DNA from: Sphaerospermopsis sp. SIO1G1
Lineage (GTDB): Bacteria > Cyanobacteriota > Cyanobacteriia > Cyanobacteriales > Nostocaceae
NCBI GenBank assembly: GCA_010672785.1
Contig: JAAHFX010000004.1
Location: 276,384-340,383, forward strand
Direction: 5' to 3'
Length of the DNA stretch: 64,000 nucleotides
In this document: piece by piece, positions 17,593 through 27,031 of the stretch
Layout of the letters: each line of letters begins with the position of its first letter
How positions within the stretch are numbered: the first letter of the stretch is position 1
Position numbers and translations under genes: made by a program
Notes under the pieces: model-generated
Told to the model about the DNA's origin: nothing
Databases searched by the model: none
The model's input: the letters and a program-made list of their open reading frames with translations, nothing else

Positions 17593-18219
17593 TTACGTTT
17601 TCATTTTCTGCCACCAACGATTTAAAGGATAGTAAAGCACAGGTGCCCACAAACTACTAAGAATAGCAGAAGCTAAAGCAACACGCTGATAATAAGTCCA
17701 AATGTATTCAGGCTTACGAAAACATAAATCACCACAATTGCCACCCATAAAAGATAATTGCAGGGCAAAAACTGTGTTGGAAATCACAGCCATAACAAAG
17801 ACAATCAAAGCAATAGAAATAAAATCTTCCTGGATAAATCTTTGCTTTTGAATCAGACTAGTCAGCATTCCTACTATCCCTAAACTAATAGCATGAGTGG
17901 GATCATTTGCTGTCATTCCATCTTGTAGTAAGCCCAAAATTACACCAGCAAATGCACCAGAAAGTACGGAACGTTTCACACTCCACGCTACTACCCAAAT
18001 TAATAACCAGTTCGGGCCAATATCTAATAATTCCATGCCTGGAAATCTTGTAGGCAACATTAATAAACAAAAAATTACCGATCCAGAAGTAATTAACCAA
18101 TCCATCACTTGCAATAACCAAGGGTAGTAATGATTTAGTCTGGGTAATAAAGATTGAAATTTGTTTTCTGGCGTTTTGGTAATTTTGTTTTTTTTGCCCA
18201 GAAATCCAGGAATTTTCAT
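17593..18219 (-). CDS. mreD: Rod shape-determining protein MreD
   Basis: A hydrophobic protein of 208 residues with about five transmembrane helices, it is the inner-membrane partner of MreC in the elongasome. I start it at ATG 18219 (MKIPGFLGKK); an in-frame TTG at 18234 would add five residues. The family identification rests on membrane topology plus position directly after mreC (26 bases). The final codons ACG TAA are read from a dispersed ATTACG repeat, so the extreme C-terminus may have been altered by repeat insertion. Confidence 0.85.
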   Translation of the reverse strand: MKIPGFLGKKNKITKTPENKFQSLLPRLNHYYPWLLQVMDWLITSGSVIFCLLMLPTRFPGMELLDIGPNWLLIWVVAWSVKRSVLSGAFAGVILGLLQDGMTANDPTHAISLGIVGMLTSLIQKQRFIQEDFISIALIVFVMAVISNTVFALQLSFMGGNCGDLCFRKPEYIWTYYQRVALASAILSSLWAPVLYYPLNRWWQKMKT

Positions 18220-18245
18220 AGTAATTATCCGCAACTTTTCTGAAT

Positions 18246-19055
18246 TTAATTAGACGTTTGTGGTTTTTGGTTTTCTGGCTTGGTAATCTCTGTATCTATT
18301 TTGTCTGAACCCGGATGAATAGTTACCCAGTCTAAATAACGTATGGGTGGAAATAGCTCCACTTCAGCTACTGACGCAGGGAGTTTCTTTAAATTTACAG
18401 ATTTGATTTTGCCAACGGGAATACCCGCAGGATATTTTTGGCTGTAAGTGGAAGTAGAAACTAAGTCCCCTACAGTGACATCGGGAATTTTTTCGTAAAA
18501 CTCTAGCACTCCTTCATTGGATGAATCTCCCCGTAATACTCCTTTAGCATTGGTACGACTGATAGTTACACCTACTTGACTTTTTAAATCACTGATCAAG
18601 AGAACGCGACTGGTATTAGGAGTTACACTTTGCACTAATCCCACTAAGCCACCTTCTGCTCTAACAACAAAACCTTCTTTAACACCTGCTTTTGTGCCAC
18701 TATTTAAAGTGACCTGTTGCCACCACTGATCTGCACTACGACCCACTACCCTAGCAATTATTGGCCGTGTTGGTGGTTTTTCTGGTCCCACATAATTAAG
18801 CAAATTTTTAAGTTGTTGATTTTGAGTTTCTAATTCAACTACACGGGTTTGCAATTCTAAAATTTTGGCATTACGAATACGATCTTCTGGATTTACCGCT
18901 GGCTGTAAGTTTTTTATGGGGCGACTGATAGTTTGATATATTTCCATCAAGAAAGCCCCTTGGGTTTGTCTGAGTGTCCAGGTACTGCCAACTACCAGAA
19001 CTAATAAACCTATATGTAATGCTTTATGTTCCCACCAACGTCTTGCAGTAAACAT
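18246..19055 (-). CDS. mreC: Rod shape-determining protein MreC
   Basis: This 269-residue protein has one N-terminal transmembrane helix (residues 13-30). A coiled coil follows (RNAKILELQTRVVELETQ, residues 60-90), then the beta-barrel MreC core with ARVVGRSADQWWQQVTLNSG and SSNEGVLEFYEKIPDVTVGD. It links cytoplasmic MreB filaments to periplasmic peptidoglycan synthases. It lies between mreB (83 bases upstream) and mreD. Confidence 0.95.
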   Translation of the reverse strand: MFTARRWWEHKALHIGLLVLVVGSTWTLRQTQGAFLMEIYQTISRPIKNLQPAVNPEDRIRNAKILELQTRVVELETQNQQLKNLLNYVGPEKPPTRPIIARVVGRSADQWWQQVTLNSGTKAGVKEGFVVRAEGGLVGLVQSVTPNTSRVLLISDLKSQVGVTISRTNAKGVLRGDSSNEGVLEFYEKIPDVTVGDLVSTSTYSQKYPAGIPVGKIKSVNLKKLPASVAEVELFPPIRYLDWVTIHPGSDKIDTEITKPENQKPQTSN

Positions 19056-19137
19056 TTATACCTATTTCTATAAATTATTTAGATAATGGATGCTATATTG
19101 GTAGATACAGTACCCATTATCTGGTTTACAGTTTTAG

Positions 19138-20181
19138 CTACATATTACGAGAGCGACCACTAAACACTCTCTCTAGCTGTTTAAAATTTTCTAACACACG
19201 ACCTGTCCCTAAGACAACACAACTTAAGGGATCAGCCGCTATGTGGGTGACAATTCCTGTTTCATGACTGATGAGGGTGTCTATCCCTTTCAGTAATGCG
19301 CCACCACCTGCCAACATGATACCTCTATCAATAATATCAGCGGCTAATTCCGGCGGTGTTCTTTCCAGAGTTCGTTTAACTGCTTCTATAATTATTGAGA
19401 GAGGCTCTAACATACTTTCCCGAATTTCTGGACTTTTGATGGTTACAGTTCTTGGTAGTCCAGACAGAAGATGTAAACCCCTGACTTCCATCATTGCTTC
19501 ATTATCATCATGGGTAGGATAAGCCGAACCAATGCGGATTTTAATATCTTCAGCAGTGCGTTCACCAATGACTAGATTATGAATTTTTTTCATGTACTGC
19601 ATGATAGAGTTTGTGAGTTCATCACCTGCAATACGTACTGATTCACTAATTACTGTCCCTTGTAAACTGAGTACAGCTACTTCTGTTGTTCCACCACCTA
19701 TATCAATAACCATATTTCCAGTGGGTTCTGCTACTGGTAAACCAGCCCCAATAGCTGCCGCTACTGGTTCATCTATTAAATAGACTTCTCTTGCGCCGGC
19801 ATGAGTAGCTGCATCCATAACGGCTCTTCTTTCTACCCCTGTAACACCGCTGGGAATACCAATGACAATTCGTGGTAGAATTAAGGATTTTCCTTCATGT
19901 ACTCGCTGAATGAAACTTTGTAGCATCAACTCAGCAGTGTCAAAATCAGCAATTACACCATCTCGTAAAGGACGAACTGCTATGACATTACCTGGTGTCC
20001 TACCAAGCATTTTCTTTGCATCTTCCCCTACAGCTAGCGCTATTTTGTCATTTTGATCAATGGCAACGACTGAAGGTTCTTGTAGTACAATTCCCTTACC
20101 AGATACATAAACTAGGGTGTTGGCTGTACCGAGGTCGATACCCATATCCCATGATGAGCGAAAGTTTCTGAAAAGACCCAC
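19138..20181 (-). CDS. mreB: Rod shape-determining protein MreB (actin homologue)
   Basis: This 347-residue bacterial actin has GIDLGTANTLVYV (phosphate 1), DIGGGTTEVAVLSL (phosphate 2) and the adenosine motif GIMLAGGGALLKGID. The start is GTG at 20181 with an AGGGGG element 13 bases upstream. It organises lateral wall synthesis and controls cell shape. First gene of mreBCD. Confidence 0.98.
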   Translation of the reverse strand: MGLFRNFRSSWDMGIDLGTANTLVYVSGKGIVLQEPSVVAIDQNDKIALAVGEDAKKMLGRTPGNVIAVRPLRDGVIADFDTAELMLQSFIQRVHEGKSLILPRIVIGIPSGVTGVERRAVMDAATHAGAREVYLIDEPVAAAIGAGLPVAEPTGNMVIDIGGGTTEVAVLSLQGTVISESVRIAGDELTNSIMQYMKKIHNLVIGERTAEDIKIRIGSAYPTHDDNEAMMEVRGLHLLSGLPRTVTIKSPEIRESMLEPLSIIIEAVKRTLERTPPELAADIIDRGIMLAGGGALLKGIDTLISHETGIVTHIAADPLSCVVLGTGRVLENFKQLERVFSGRSRNM

Positions 20182-20531
20182 GCGTATCTATGCCCCCTAT
20201 CTGTGCTAATTGTTGATTAAATGATATGTGTGAGAGTTGATTAGCCTGGATTTTACAATGTTTATAGTTTTCCTGACTCCAGTAAATTAGACTATTTTTT
20301 TCTATAATTTTTGTCAATCTAAATCAATATCTCAAGCATCTTATCTCCTCTCTTCTGGAGTCACTTTGTGCAACCGTATGATTTTCATGGCAATGACAAG
20401 TATTTTTGGGATCATGATGAAATGTATATTATATTGCTATTGATTTACCATATTTAAAGTGTTTTTACAACTCACAGTGTTACCTTCAACTTTTAGCTTG
20501 AAAATTAGCTATTGTATAGTTTTTAATAATC

Positions 20532-20545
20532 AGTATATATATACT
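20532..20545. promoter_or_regulatory. Perfect 14 bp palindrome directly upstream of ssb
   Basis: AGTATATATATACT is a perfect dyad that ends 15 bases before the ssb ATG and abuts its AAAGGTGA ribosome binding site. Its AGTA-N6-TACT outline resembles cyanobacterial LexA-type boxes, but the inner bases are only alternating TA. The 379-base spacer between mreB and ssb shows nothing else. Confidence 0.35.
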
Positions 20546-20560
20546 AAAAGGTGAACAGTT

Positions 20561-20923
20561 ATGACCATTAATGTTGTAACCCTTGTTGGTCGTGTTGGTG
20601 GAGATCCAGATATCAGATATTTTGAGTCAGGAACCGTGAAGTGCCAATTAACTCTGGCAGTCAATAGAAGATCACGCAACAGCGATCAACCCGATTGGTT
20701 TAATTTAGAAATGTGGGGAAAAACCGCTGAAGTCGCTGGTAATTATGTCCGTAAAGGTAGTTTAATCGGCATTAAGGGTGCGCTGAAGTTTGATACTTGG
20801 AGCGATCGCCAAACAGGTGCTAGTCGCTCAAAACCTGTGATCCAGGTAGAACAGCTAGAGTTACTTGGCTCTAAACGTGATAATGAAGCTAGTATGAGTG
20901 ATATGTCACCAGATAATTTTTAG
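20561..20923 (+). CDS. ssb: Single-stranded DNA-binding protein
   Basis: This 120-residue OB-fold SSB starts MTINVVTLVGRVGGDPDIRYF and shows NRRSRNSDQPDWFNLEMWGKTAE and VRKGSLIGIKGALKFDTW. The family's acidic C-terminal tip is reduced to SPDNF. Strong ribosome binding site AAAGGTGA. Monocistronic; a 6 bp hairpin (AGCCAG/CTGGCT) lies about 27 bases downstream. Confidence 0.95.
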   Translation: MTINVVTLVGRVGGDPDIRYFESGTVKCQLTLAVNRRSRNSDQPDWFNLEMWGKTAEVAGNYVRKGSLIGIKGALKFDTWSDRQTGASRSKPVIQVEQLELLGSKRDNEASMSDMSPDNF

Positions 20924-21020
20924 TCCGGAGATCAGAGCTTTCATATCAGCCAGAGAATCAATTTCCTGGCTAATCAATCATTCAAGTGGACTTGACTAAC
21001 TTGTGGATAGTTAAAAGCGA

Positions 21021-21767
21021 TTAATAACTAATCCCCAATGTGACTGATGCTCTTACTTCCTGTTCTCCTCCAACAATAGGAGTAGAAGCATCTGCAACAT
21101 TGCCTCTGGCATATTCAGCCCTCTGTAACATGATTGGTGAGGGAGTGCTGGCATTATTAATTTGAATACTGACTATCTCTTTAAATTCTAATCCCAAACT
21201 ACTCAAGACTGCATCCGCTTGATCCTTGGCATCTTGGGTAGCTTTTTTTAATGCTTGTTTTTGGGCATTACTAATAGCTGTATCTGTAGCAATGAAACTA
21301 ATACCGTTAATTCTTGTCGCCCCAATTTTGACAGTCTCATCTAAAAGCGAACCAACTTGATCAGTAGGGAAACGGAAATTAACTATGTTGCTCGCCCCAT
21401 AACCAGTAATTTTTTGTACGTTGTTTGTATAACTGTAAACTGGATTCAGACGAACACCTGTAGTTTGTAATTTCTCGACATTACGACTTTTTAAAAAATC
21501 CACCACAGCAGATGATCTACGGGCTACTTCTTGTTGTACTTCCTGGGCAGTTTTACCTTGAATTTGTACACCTAAACTCACTTGTGACAAGCTGGTAGGA
21601 ATTCTTTCTACACCATTCCCCGTAACAGTTAAGGTACGCAAAATTCTGGCTTTTTCTTCGGCAGATGCAGGTAGGACAAACATCAAGCATATTAATAATG
21701 TGGTATAGATTGTTTTACCTAGTTTATGAGTTGGAGCAGAAAGAAAAAATAAGGTATTTTTTGACAT
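21021..21767 (-). CDS. SIMPL domain (DUF541) secreted protein
   Basis: This 248-residue protein has a signal peptide (hydrophobic residues 19-36, cleavage near PASAEE). The SIMPL/DUF541 core follows: LTVTGNGVERIPTSLSQVSLGVQ, QEVARRSSAVVDFLKS, and the C-terminal VGGEQEVRASVTLGISY. It is likely periplasmic. Family members are linked to oxidative stress in some bacteria; the role here is unknown. Confidence 0.88.
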   Translation of the reverse strand: MSKNTLFFLSAPTHKLGKTIYTTLLICLMFVLPASAEEKARILRTLTVTGNGVERIPTSLSQVSLGVQIQGKTAQEVQQEVARRSSAVVDFLKSRNVEKLQTTGVRLNPVYSYTNNVQKITGYGASNIVNFRFPTDQVGSLLDETVKIGATRINGISFIATDTAISNAQKQALKKATQDAKDQADAVLSSLGLEFKEIVSIQINNASTPSPIMLQRAEYARGNVADASTPIVGGEQEVRASVTLGISY

Positions 21768-21925
21768 TTATTTATACACTCCTCTATTGCTAAACCCTTT
21801 TGTTTGGGTTTTGATGTTGATATTCTGACACTCTAGAGATATGAGTATCTTATGGTTACATTTTTGGCAACAAAAAATTTTTTCACTTGCTCATACCTGA
21901 CACCCTAGACTGTAGACTCTACATA

Positions 21926-22111
21926 AGTAGTCGTGCAAAATAAATTTTATATTTAGAGGAGAGGAGACAGAGAACAGGGAACAGGGAACAGGGATTTTTA
22001 TTAGACCTCTCCGGAAATTAGATTTTCACCTAGACAGGGTAAGGGTTTCATATTCTTTTTCAGCAAACCCTATTTATTTCCAAAATATCCAATTAATTTT
22101 GCTCAGGTACT
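21926..22111. mobile_element. MITE-like element, family B, copy 2 (inverted, 186 bp)
   Basis: It begins AGTAGTCGTGCAAAATAAA and ends in the complement of AGTACCTGAGCAAAATTAA, with TA on both outer sides. The interior carries GGAACAGGGAACAGGG heptamers and a nested piece (AGACCTCTCCGGAAATTAGA) that recurs inverted near 61356. It occupies most of the 445-base spacer ahead of ribD. Confidence 0.7.
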
Positions 22112-22212
22112 TATCATTCATCAGTGGCAAAAAGCACTCATACAAGAGTCAAGAGGAGAGTTAGAATAATCTAGAACTTTCTGAATTATTTGTAATTTGT
22201 AGTTTATAAAAT

Positions 22213-23310
22213 ATGCTAAGTAATGAATTTGATTCCCACATGATGCAACGCTGTTTGCAACTTGCTCGTCAAGCATTAGGACGAACTTCACCAAACCCAT
22301 TAGTTGGTGCTGTGGTTGTTAAAAATGGGGAAATTGTGGGAGAGGGTTTTCATCCCCGTGCTGGCGAACCTCACGCGGAGGTATTTGCTCTCAAAGCAGC
22401 AGGAGAACAAGCTCGCGGAGCTACTGTATATGTGAGCTTAGAACCCTGTAACCATTATGGGCGTACTCCTCCTTGCTCTGAAGGTTTAATTCAGGCTGGT
22501 GTATCTAGGGTGGTTGTGGGTATGGTTGATCCTAACCCGTTAGTTGCTGGGGGTGGTATTGCTCGTCTCCGAGAGGCGGGAATTGAAGTGGTGGTAGGAG
22601 TTGAAGAACAAGCTTGTCGGCAAATTAATGAAGGTTTTATCCATCGCATTCTTCACAAACGACCTTTGGGAATTTTGAAGTATGCTATGACTTTAGATGG
22701 CAAAATTGCTACCAATTCTGGACATAGTGCTTGGATTACAAATTCAGAGGCCCGTAGTGAAGTACATCAACTCCGGGCAGCTTGTGATGCTGTAATTGTA
22801 GGTGGAAATACAGTTAGACAAGACAATCCTCATTTGACGACTCACCGACAGCAAGGACATAACCCTCTTAGAATAGTTATGAGTCGTAGTCTTAATTTGC
22901 CGGAAAATGCCCATTTGTGGGAAGTTACAGTAGCTCCAACCATAGTATTAACAGAGGTAGGTAGTTCACTAGACTTTCAACGGCTATTACTCAATAAAGG
23001 TGTGGAAGTAGTGGAATTTCCATTACTTACACCAGATCATGTTATGGCTTATCTCTATGAACGGGGTTTTTGTTCTGTACTTTGGGAATGTGGTGGTATT
23101 TTAGCTGCCAAAGCAATTGCCCAAAATGCAGTCCAAAAAATTCTGGCTTTTATTGCACCCAAAATAATTGGTGGTAGTTATGCGCCTACACCTGTGGGTG
23201 ATTTAGGATTTACCTCTATGACTGAGGCTTTATCTTTAGATCATGTTCGCTGGCGAGTAGTCGGATCTGACTGTCTAGTTGAAGGTTATCTACCACAAAA
23301 AAGTCTTTAA
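22213..23310 (+). CDS. ribD: Bifunctional pyrimidine deaminase/reductase RibD
   Basis: RibD (365 residues) catalyses the second and third steps of riboflavin synthesis. The N-terminal deaminase domain has the zinc site HAE (GEPHAEVFAL) and PCNHYGRTPPC. The C-terminal reductase domain shows LKYAMTLDGKIATNSGHSAWI and VIVGGNTVRQDNPHLTTR-like DNPHLTTH. Both domains are complete. No FMN riboswitch is visible upstream. Confidence 0.97.
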   Translation: MLSNEFDSHMMQRCLQLARQALGRTSPNPLVGAVVVKNGEIVGEGFHPRAGEPHAEVFALKAAGEQARGATVYVSLEPCNHYGRTPPCSEGLIQAGVSRVVVGMVDPNPLVAGGGIARLREAGIEVVVGVEEQACRQINEGFIHRILHKRPLGILKYAMTLDGKIATNSGHSAWITNSEARSEVHQLRAACDAVIVGGNTVRQDNPHLTTHRQQGHNPLRIVMSRSLNLPENAHLWEVTVAPTIVLTEVGSSLDFQRLLLNKGVEVVEFPLLTPDHVMAYLYERGFCSVLWECGGILAAKAIAQNAVQKILAFIAPKIIGGSYAPTPVGDLGFTSMTEALSLDHVRWRVVGSDCLVEGYLPQKSL

Positions 23311-23432
23311 TTTTTGGGTATTGGATTTAGTTACTCCCTGTTGAATTCTCTTTGAAAACATTAACTAAGTATAAGAATTCAGAAACTCAAGGAACTTTAT
23401 CACTATCACCTTTCACTTAATACATTACCTAT

Positions 23433-23651
23433 TTATGATTGCTGACGTTCATAAGCAAGATCACGGATGAGACTGAGCCTGGCGCGAATGTAATCACAAA
23501 GAAAATCTGTTTCATCGGCATCTAACAGGGTTTGCTTTGTGGTTTGCTTGACTAGCCACTGTACCAAGCTGGCATCATCCATCTGTAAAAGAGTTACAGT
23601 TTGGGCTGCTTCAACTATAGACCAGAGTTGACGCATAATTGTAGGAGTCAT
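23433..23651 (-). CDS. Small conserved-looking hypothetical protein
   Basis: A 72-residue, mostly helical, soluble protein of unknown function (MTPTIMRQLWSIVEAAQTVT, with an Asp/Glu-rich second half, DADETDFLCDYIRARL). It is convergent with ribD. Balanced composition and lack of repeats make it more credible than random ORFs; a start at M6 is possible. Confidence 0.55.
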   Translation of the reverse strand: MTPTIMRQLWSIVEAAQTVTLLQMDDASLVQWLVKQTTKQTLLDADETDFLCDYIRARLSLIRDLAYERQQS

Positions 23652-24224
23652 CAGACCTCTATATTAATTATTAGCTTAGTTTTTTCTAGATTACACAATT
23701 TTGGTGTTAGCTGATGAAATAAATGTACAGGTTAAGATAGCTGTGATCAAAGGTTTCTTAATAAAGATATTTATATCTTTATTAAGATTAAGATTCCGCT
23801 GGCTGTACCAATTTTATTTACAAAAGTTCATGTTAATTGGAGAGCTTGAAATATTTTTGGAAATAATATCATTACATCTAAATTATACTACTTAATCTTT
23901 TGACAAAGATAGCTGTTTAATAGCGATATTGTTTGTAATGATTATATATTAATAAATAATATACAGTAAAATTACTACTGATATAAATATTTAAATATTT
24001 AATTTTTATCAACACATAAGTTATTTTTTCAGTAAAAACACATAGGTATAAGATTCATAATTAAGTATTTAGTCAAAATCTTGGTAAAAGTATATTTATA
24101 AGAATAATCTCTTTTTTCATAATAAATCTTATTGATTACAAAAAATATTGAATTGATGATTATTATTAGACAATTAATATGAAAATGTTGCCGTTAATCA
24201 ATTTTTTTCAGTGTTTTTCTACTT
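23652..24224. other. Very AT-rich spacer upstream of the methyltransferase gene
   Basis: These 573 bases are strongly AT-rich with many TATTAA/AATATT runs. A 64-codon ORF inside is hydrophobic and low-complexity, and I do not accept it. No promoter is clear. The composition differs from the flanking core genes and suits an acquired segment. Confidence 0.5.
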
Positions 24225-26363
24225 ATGAACACAACATTTACACCTAACCATAGTTTGAGCCACCTGTCCGATATTTTCCCAACTCCAAGCCAAATTTCTC
24301 TCAATGCGATCGCCACCCGTTGTTACAACAGCAAATACGGGAAATTGCTTCCAGATGCTTTTTATATTCATATTTCAGCACTACATACTCTTGATATCCA
24401 ACTCCAGCATTATGAAAGTTTGGCTAAAAGTGTCTTACCTCAATATGAAAAAATAACTATAGTTAAATTTAGTATAAGCAAGCCTAAAATATCTTACCTA
24501 TATTATCCAGATTTTGATACTGATCCTCATCCCGCTTTACAATCTAGTATTCAAGTTGATGTTCAAAGTTTCAGCTTTGGTTATCGAGATTATTCTGATA
24601 CAGAAAACCCTCCCATTCTCCATCGTAAAGAAACCTTCGTTACACCTGAATATCCTCACTATCAAGAATTTGTAGAACTTACCCGCGCTCAAGATGCTTT
24701 AGGTTTACTCAATAATACTAAAGGGATTGGCACAAAATTAGGTTGGGAAAAAAGATTACAACTTTATGGAGTAGAAATTCAAGGACATAAATTAATCCAA
24801 AAAACTATCAATCCTGTTTCTGAAAATCCTGAAAATTTCATTCCCAAAATAGAAAGACATAAAGCAGCTATCATTCGTCATGATTTTTCTCGCCCTTTAC
24901 GTTTAGCTCTAGATGCAGGTTTATTTACTTCAAACACCACATTTTTTGACTATGGTTGTGGCCACGGTGGAGACATGAAACGTATTGCTAATTTAGGTTA
25001 TTCTAGCAATGGTTGGGACCCTTATTATTTATCAGATCATATCCTCATAGCTGCTGATATAGTCAACCTTGGTTTTGTCATTAATGTGATTGAAAATCAA
25101 AGCGAACGTAGAGAGGCTTTAATCAAAGCATGGGAACTTACAACCAGGGTACTAATAGTATCTGCACAAGTCTTAATTTCTGATTCCCAAAAAGGTATTA
25201 TGGCCTATGGTGATGGCGTAATTACTAAACGGAACACTTTTCAAAAATACTATGAACAAGAAGAATTAAAAACCTATATTGATCAAGTTTTGGGAGTTGA
25301 TGCTATTCCCGCAGCTTTGGGTGTTTATTTTGTATTTAGAGATCCAGCCGCAGTAGAATTATATCGGATCTCTCGTTTCCGTTCTCGTTCTACTACTCCT
25401 AGAGTCAGAGCTTGCATCAAAAAATTTGAAGAGCATAAAGAACTTTTAACCCCAGTCATGGATTTTATGACAGAAAGGGGTAGAATTCCAACTCATGAAG
25501 AAATTCCCGCAGCAGAAGTAATTTGTCAAAAATTTGGCAGTTTAAGAAAAGCATTTCAAGTTATTGTGAAAGCAACAGATTCAGAAGAATGGGAAGAAAT
25601 AGCTGATAAACGTCGTCAAGATTTGTTAGTCTATTTAGCATTATGTAAATTTAGTCATCGTCCTAGACTAGGAAAACTACCACCTGCAATTCAAGAAGAT
25701 ATTCTGGGTTTATATAGTAGTTATAAACAAGCCTGTCTAGATGCAGATCAAATGTTACGTAGTGTCGGTAATAGAGAATTAATTATTAAACGCTGCCAGG
25801 AAAGTAAAATTGGCAAGAAATCATCATCATGTCTTTTAGTTCATATTTCTGCGTTACAGTTTTTAGATCCTTTACTCCGTCTTTATGAAGGTTGTGCCAG
25901 TCGGACTATTGGTAGATTAGAACAAGCAAATGTGATTAAGTTTCATTTACAAACACCAAAAATCTCTTATTTGTTTTACCCTGAATTTGATCATGAACCC
26001 CATCCCAAATTATATCAATCAATGTCTATTGATTTACGAGATTTAACTGTGAGTTATAAGGAATATGATTTAGACGATAATCCACCTATTATTCATCAAA
26101 TAGAATCTTTAGTTAATTCTGACTATCCCCAATATGAAAAATTATCCAAATTAACTACCCAAGAACAAGATTGGGGACTTTTGGATAATGTACATAGTAT
26201 TAGAAATTTATCTGGTTGGCTTCAATGTTTGCAAGATCATTGTGCAACTATCAAAGGATATCAACTATTATGGTCTAAGGATGCAGATCCTTATCAATTA
26301 AAAATTCTCAAAGCAGCTATGAAAACTCGTAAAAGACAACGACAGAAAAATTTAGAAAGTTAA
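24225..26363 (+). CDS. DNA phosphorothioation-associated putative methyltransferase
   Basis: This 712-residue protein has a SAM-binding motif FDYGCGHGGDMKRIA (residues about 243-257) followed by a GWDPYYL acidic strand, as in the methyltransferase family tied to dnd phosphorothioation clusters. The N-terminal about 170 residues are repeated at the C-terminus: HISALHTLDIQL matches HISALQFLDPLL, PKISYLYYPDFDTDPHP matches PKISYLFYPEFDHEPHP, and the YPHYQEF/YPQYEKL blocks also match. It therefore has a duplicated domain flanking the methyltransferase. No dnd genes are in the window. The AT-rich context suggests transfer. Confidence 0.85.
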   Translation: MNTTFTPNHSLSHLSDIFPTPSQISLNAIATRCYNSKYGKLLPDAFYIHISALHTLDIQLQHYESLAKSVLPQYEKITIVKFSISKPKISYLYYPDFDTDPHPALQSSIQVDVQSFSFGYRDYSDTENPPILHRKETFVTPEYPHYQEFVELTRAQDALGLLNNTKGIGTKLGWEKRLQLYGVEIQGHKLIQKTINPVSENPENFIPKIERHKAAIIRHDFSRPLRLALDAGLFTSNTTFFDYGCGHGGDMKRIANLGYSSNGWDPYYLSDHILIAADIVNLGFVINVIENQSERREALIKAWELTTRVLIVSAQVLISDSQKGIMAYGDGVITKRNTFQKYYEQEELKTYIDQVLGVDAIPAALGVYFVFRDPAAVELYRISRFRSRSTTPRVRACIKKFEEHKELLTPVMDFMTERGRIPTHEEIPAAEVICQKFGSLRKAFQVIVKATDSEEWEEIADKRRQDLLVYLALCKFSHRPRLGKLPPAIQEDILGLYSSYKQACLDADQMLRSVGNRELIIKRCQESKIGKKSSSCLLVHISALQFLDPLLRLYEGCASRTIGRLEQANVIKFHLQTPKISYLFYPEFDHEPHPKLYQSMSIDLRDLTVSYKEYDLDDNPPIIHQIESLVNSDYPQYEKLSKLTTQEQDWGLLDNVHSIRNLSGWLQCLQDHCATIKGYQLLWSKDADPYQLKILKAAMKTRKRQRQKNLES

Positions 26364-26383
26364 ACTAGATCATTGGTAATTGG

Positions 26384-27031
26384 TTATTCAATTAGCTGGG
26401 CTAGTTTTACCCAATGTTCAATTCCTTTTTTTGTAGGTTGTCTAGTATCTCCAAATGTCCAAATATCTCTTTTATGTTGTAATCCATAACTAATATGAAT
26501 TGGTCTATGGATACCATAAAAATAAAGAGAATCAAAAGGTAATTTATTTTTTAAAATCCAATCTATGACTTGAACACTACCAACATCTCTAATCATCAAA
26601 TCACAGGCTGCACCTAATCTTGAACAGTAATATTTACCATTTTTATTGATTTCATAGCTCATGTGTTGATCCAGTTTAGGTGCAACACGACCATTTTTTT
26701 GACCTGTGATTGGATCTTTCTTTTCTAAAAACTTTTTTAAATCCGCAGAACAGAATCCATAAGTTAATTGAAATTTATCTATACTGTAATAATCAATAAT
26801 CGGATCAATAATAAAACAATTTAGCTCCTGCAATGCAGGGATAGTTTCTGTTTTATTTTTAGGAAAAGGATTGATGTATTGGGCATATGTATCATAAGTC
26901 CGCGTGCAGGTACAAAATTCTTCTAAGGTAAGATATTTACCTAGTTGTAATTTTTTATTATTAAAGTCTGTGTTGTTTTTCATGATTAAGTTAAAGTTGA
27001 TTTCTGGCAGACAATATAATTTTAAATACAT
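26384..27031 (-). CDS. Peptidase M15-like protein
   Basis: This 215-residue protein has LGKYLTLEEFCTCTRTY at its start (M17 is the likelier start: MKNNTDFNNKK). It also has an ALQELNCFIIDPI segment and SRLGAACDLMIRD, close to the GxAxD zinc box of M15 D-Ala-D-Ala carboxypeptidase-like proteins. HRPIHISYG near the end supplies the last His. The spacing of the first His is not canonical, so activity is uncertain. It ends 20 bases from the methyltransferase gene stop, converging on it. Confidence 0.55.
   Translation of the reverse strand: MYLKLYCLPEINFNLIMKNNTDFNNKKLQLGKYLTLEEFCTCTRTYDTYAQYINPFPKNKTETIPALQELNCFIIDPIIDYYSIDKFQLTYGFCSADLKKFLEKKDPITGQKNGRVAPKLDQHMSYEINKNGKYYCSRLGAACDLMIRDVGSVQVIDWILKNKLPFDSLYFYGIHRPIHISYGLQHKRDIWTFGDTRQPTKKGIEHWVKLAQLIE

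Noticed and set aside
23701..23895. 64-codon hydrophobic ORF in the AT-rich spacer
   Set aside because: Composition is what AT-rich DNA gives by chance; no start context and no motif.
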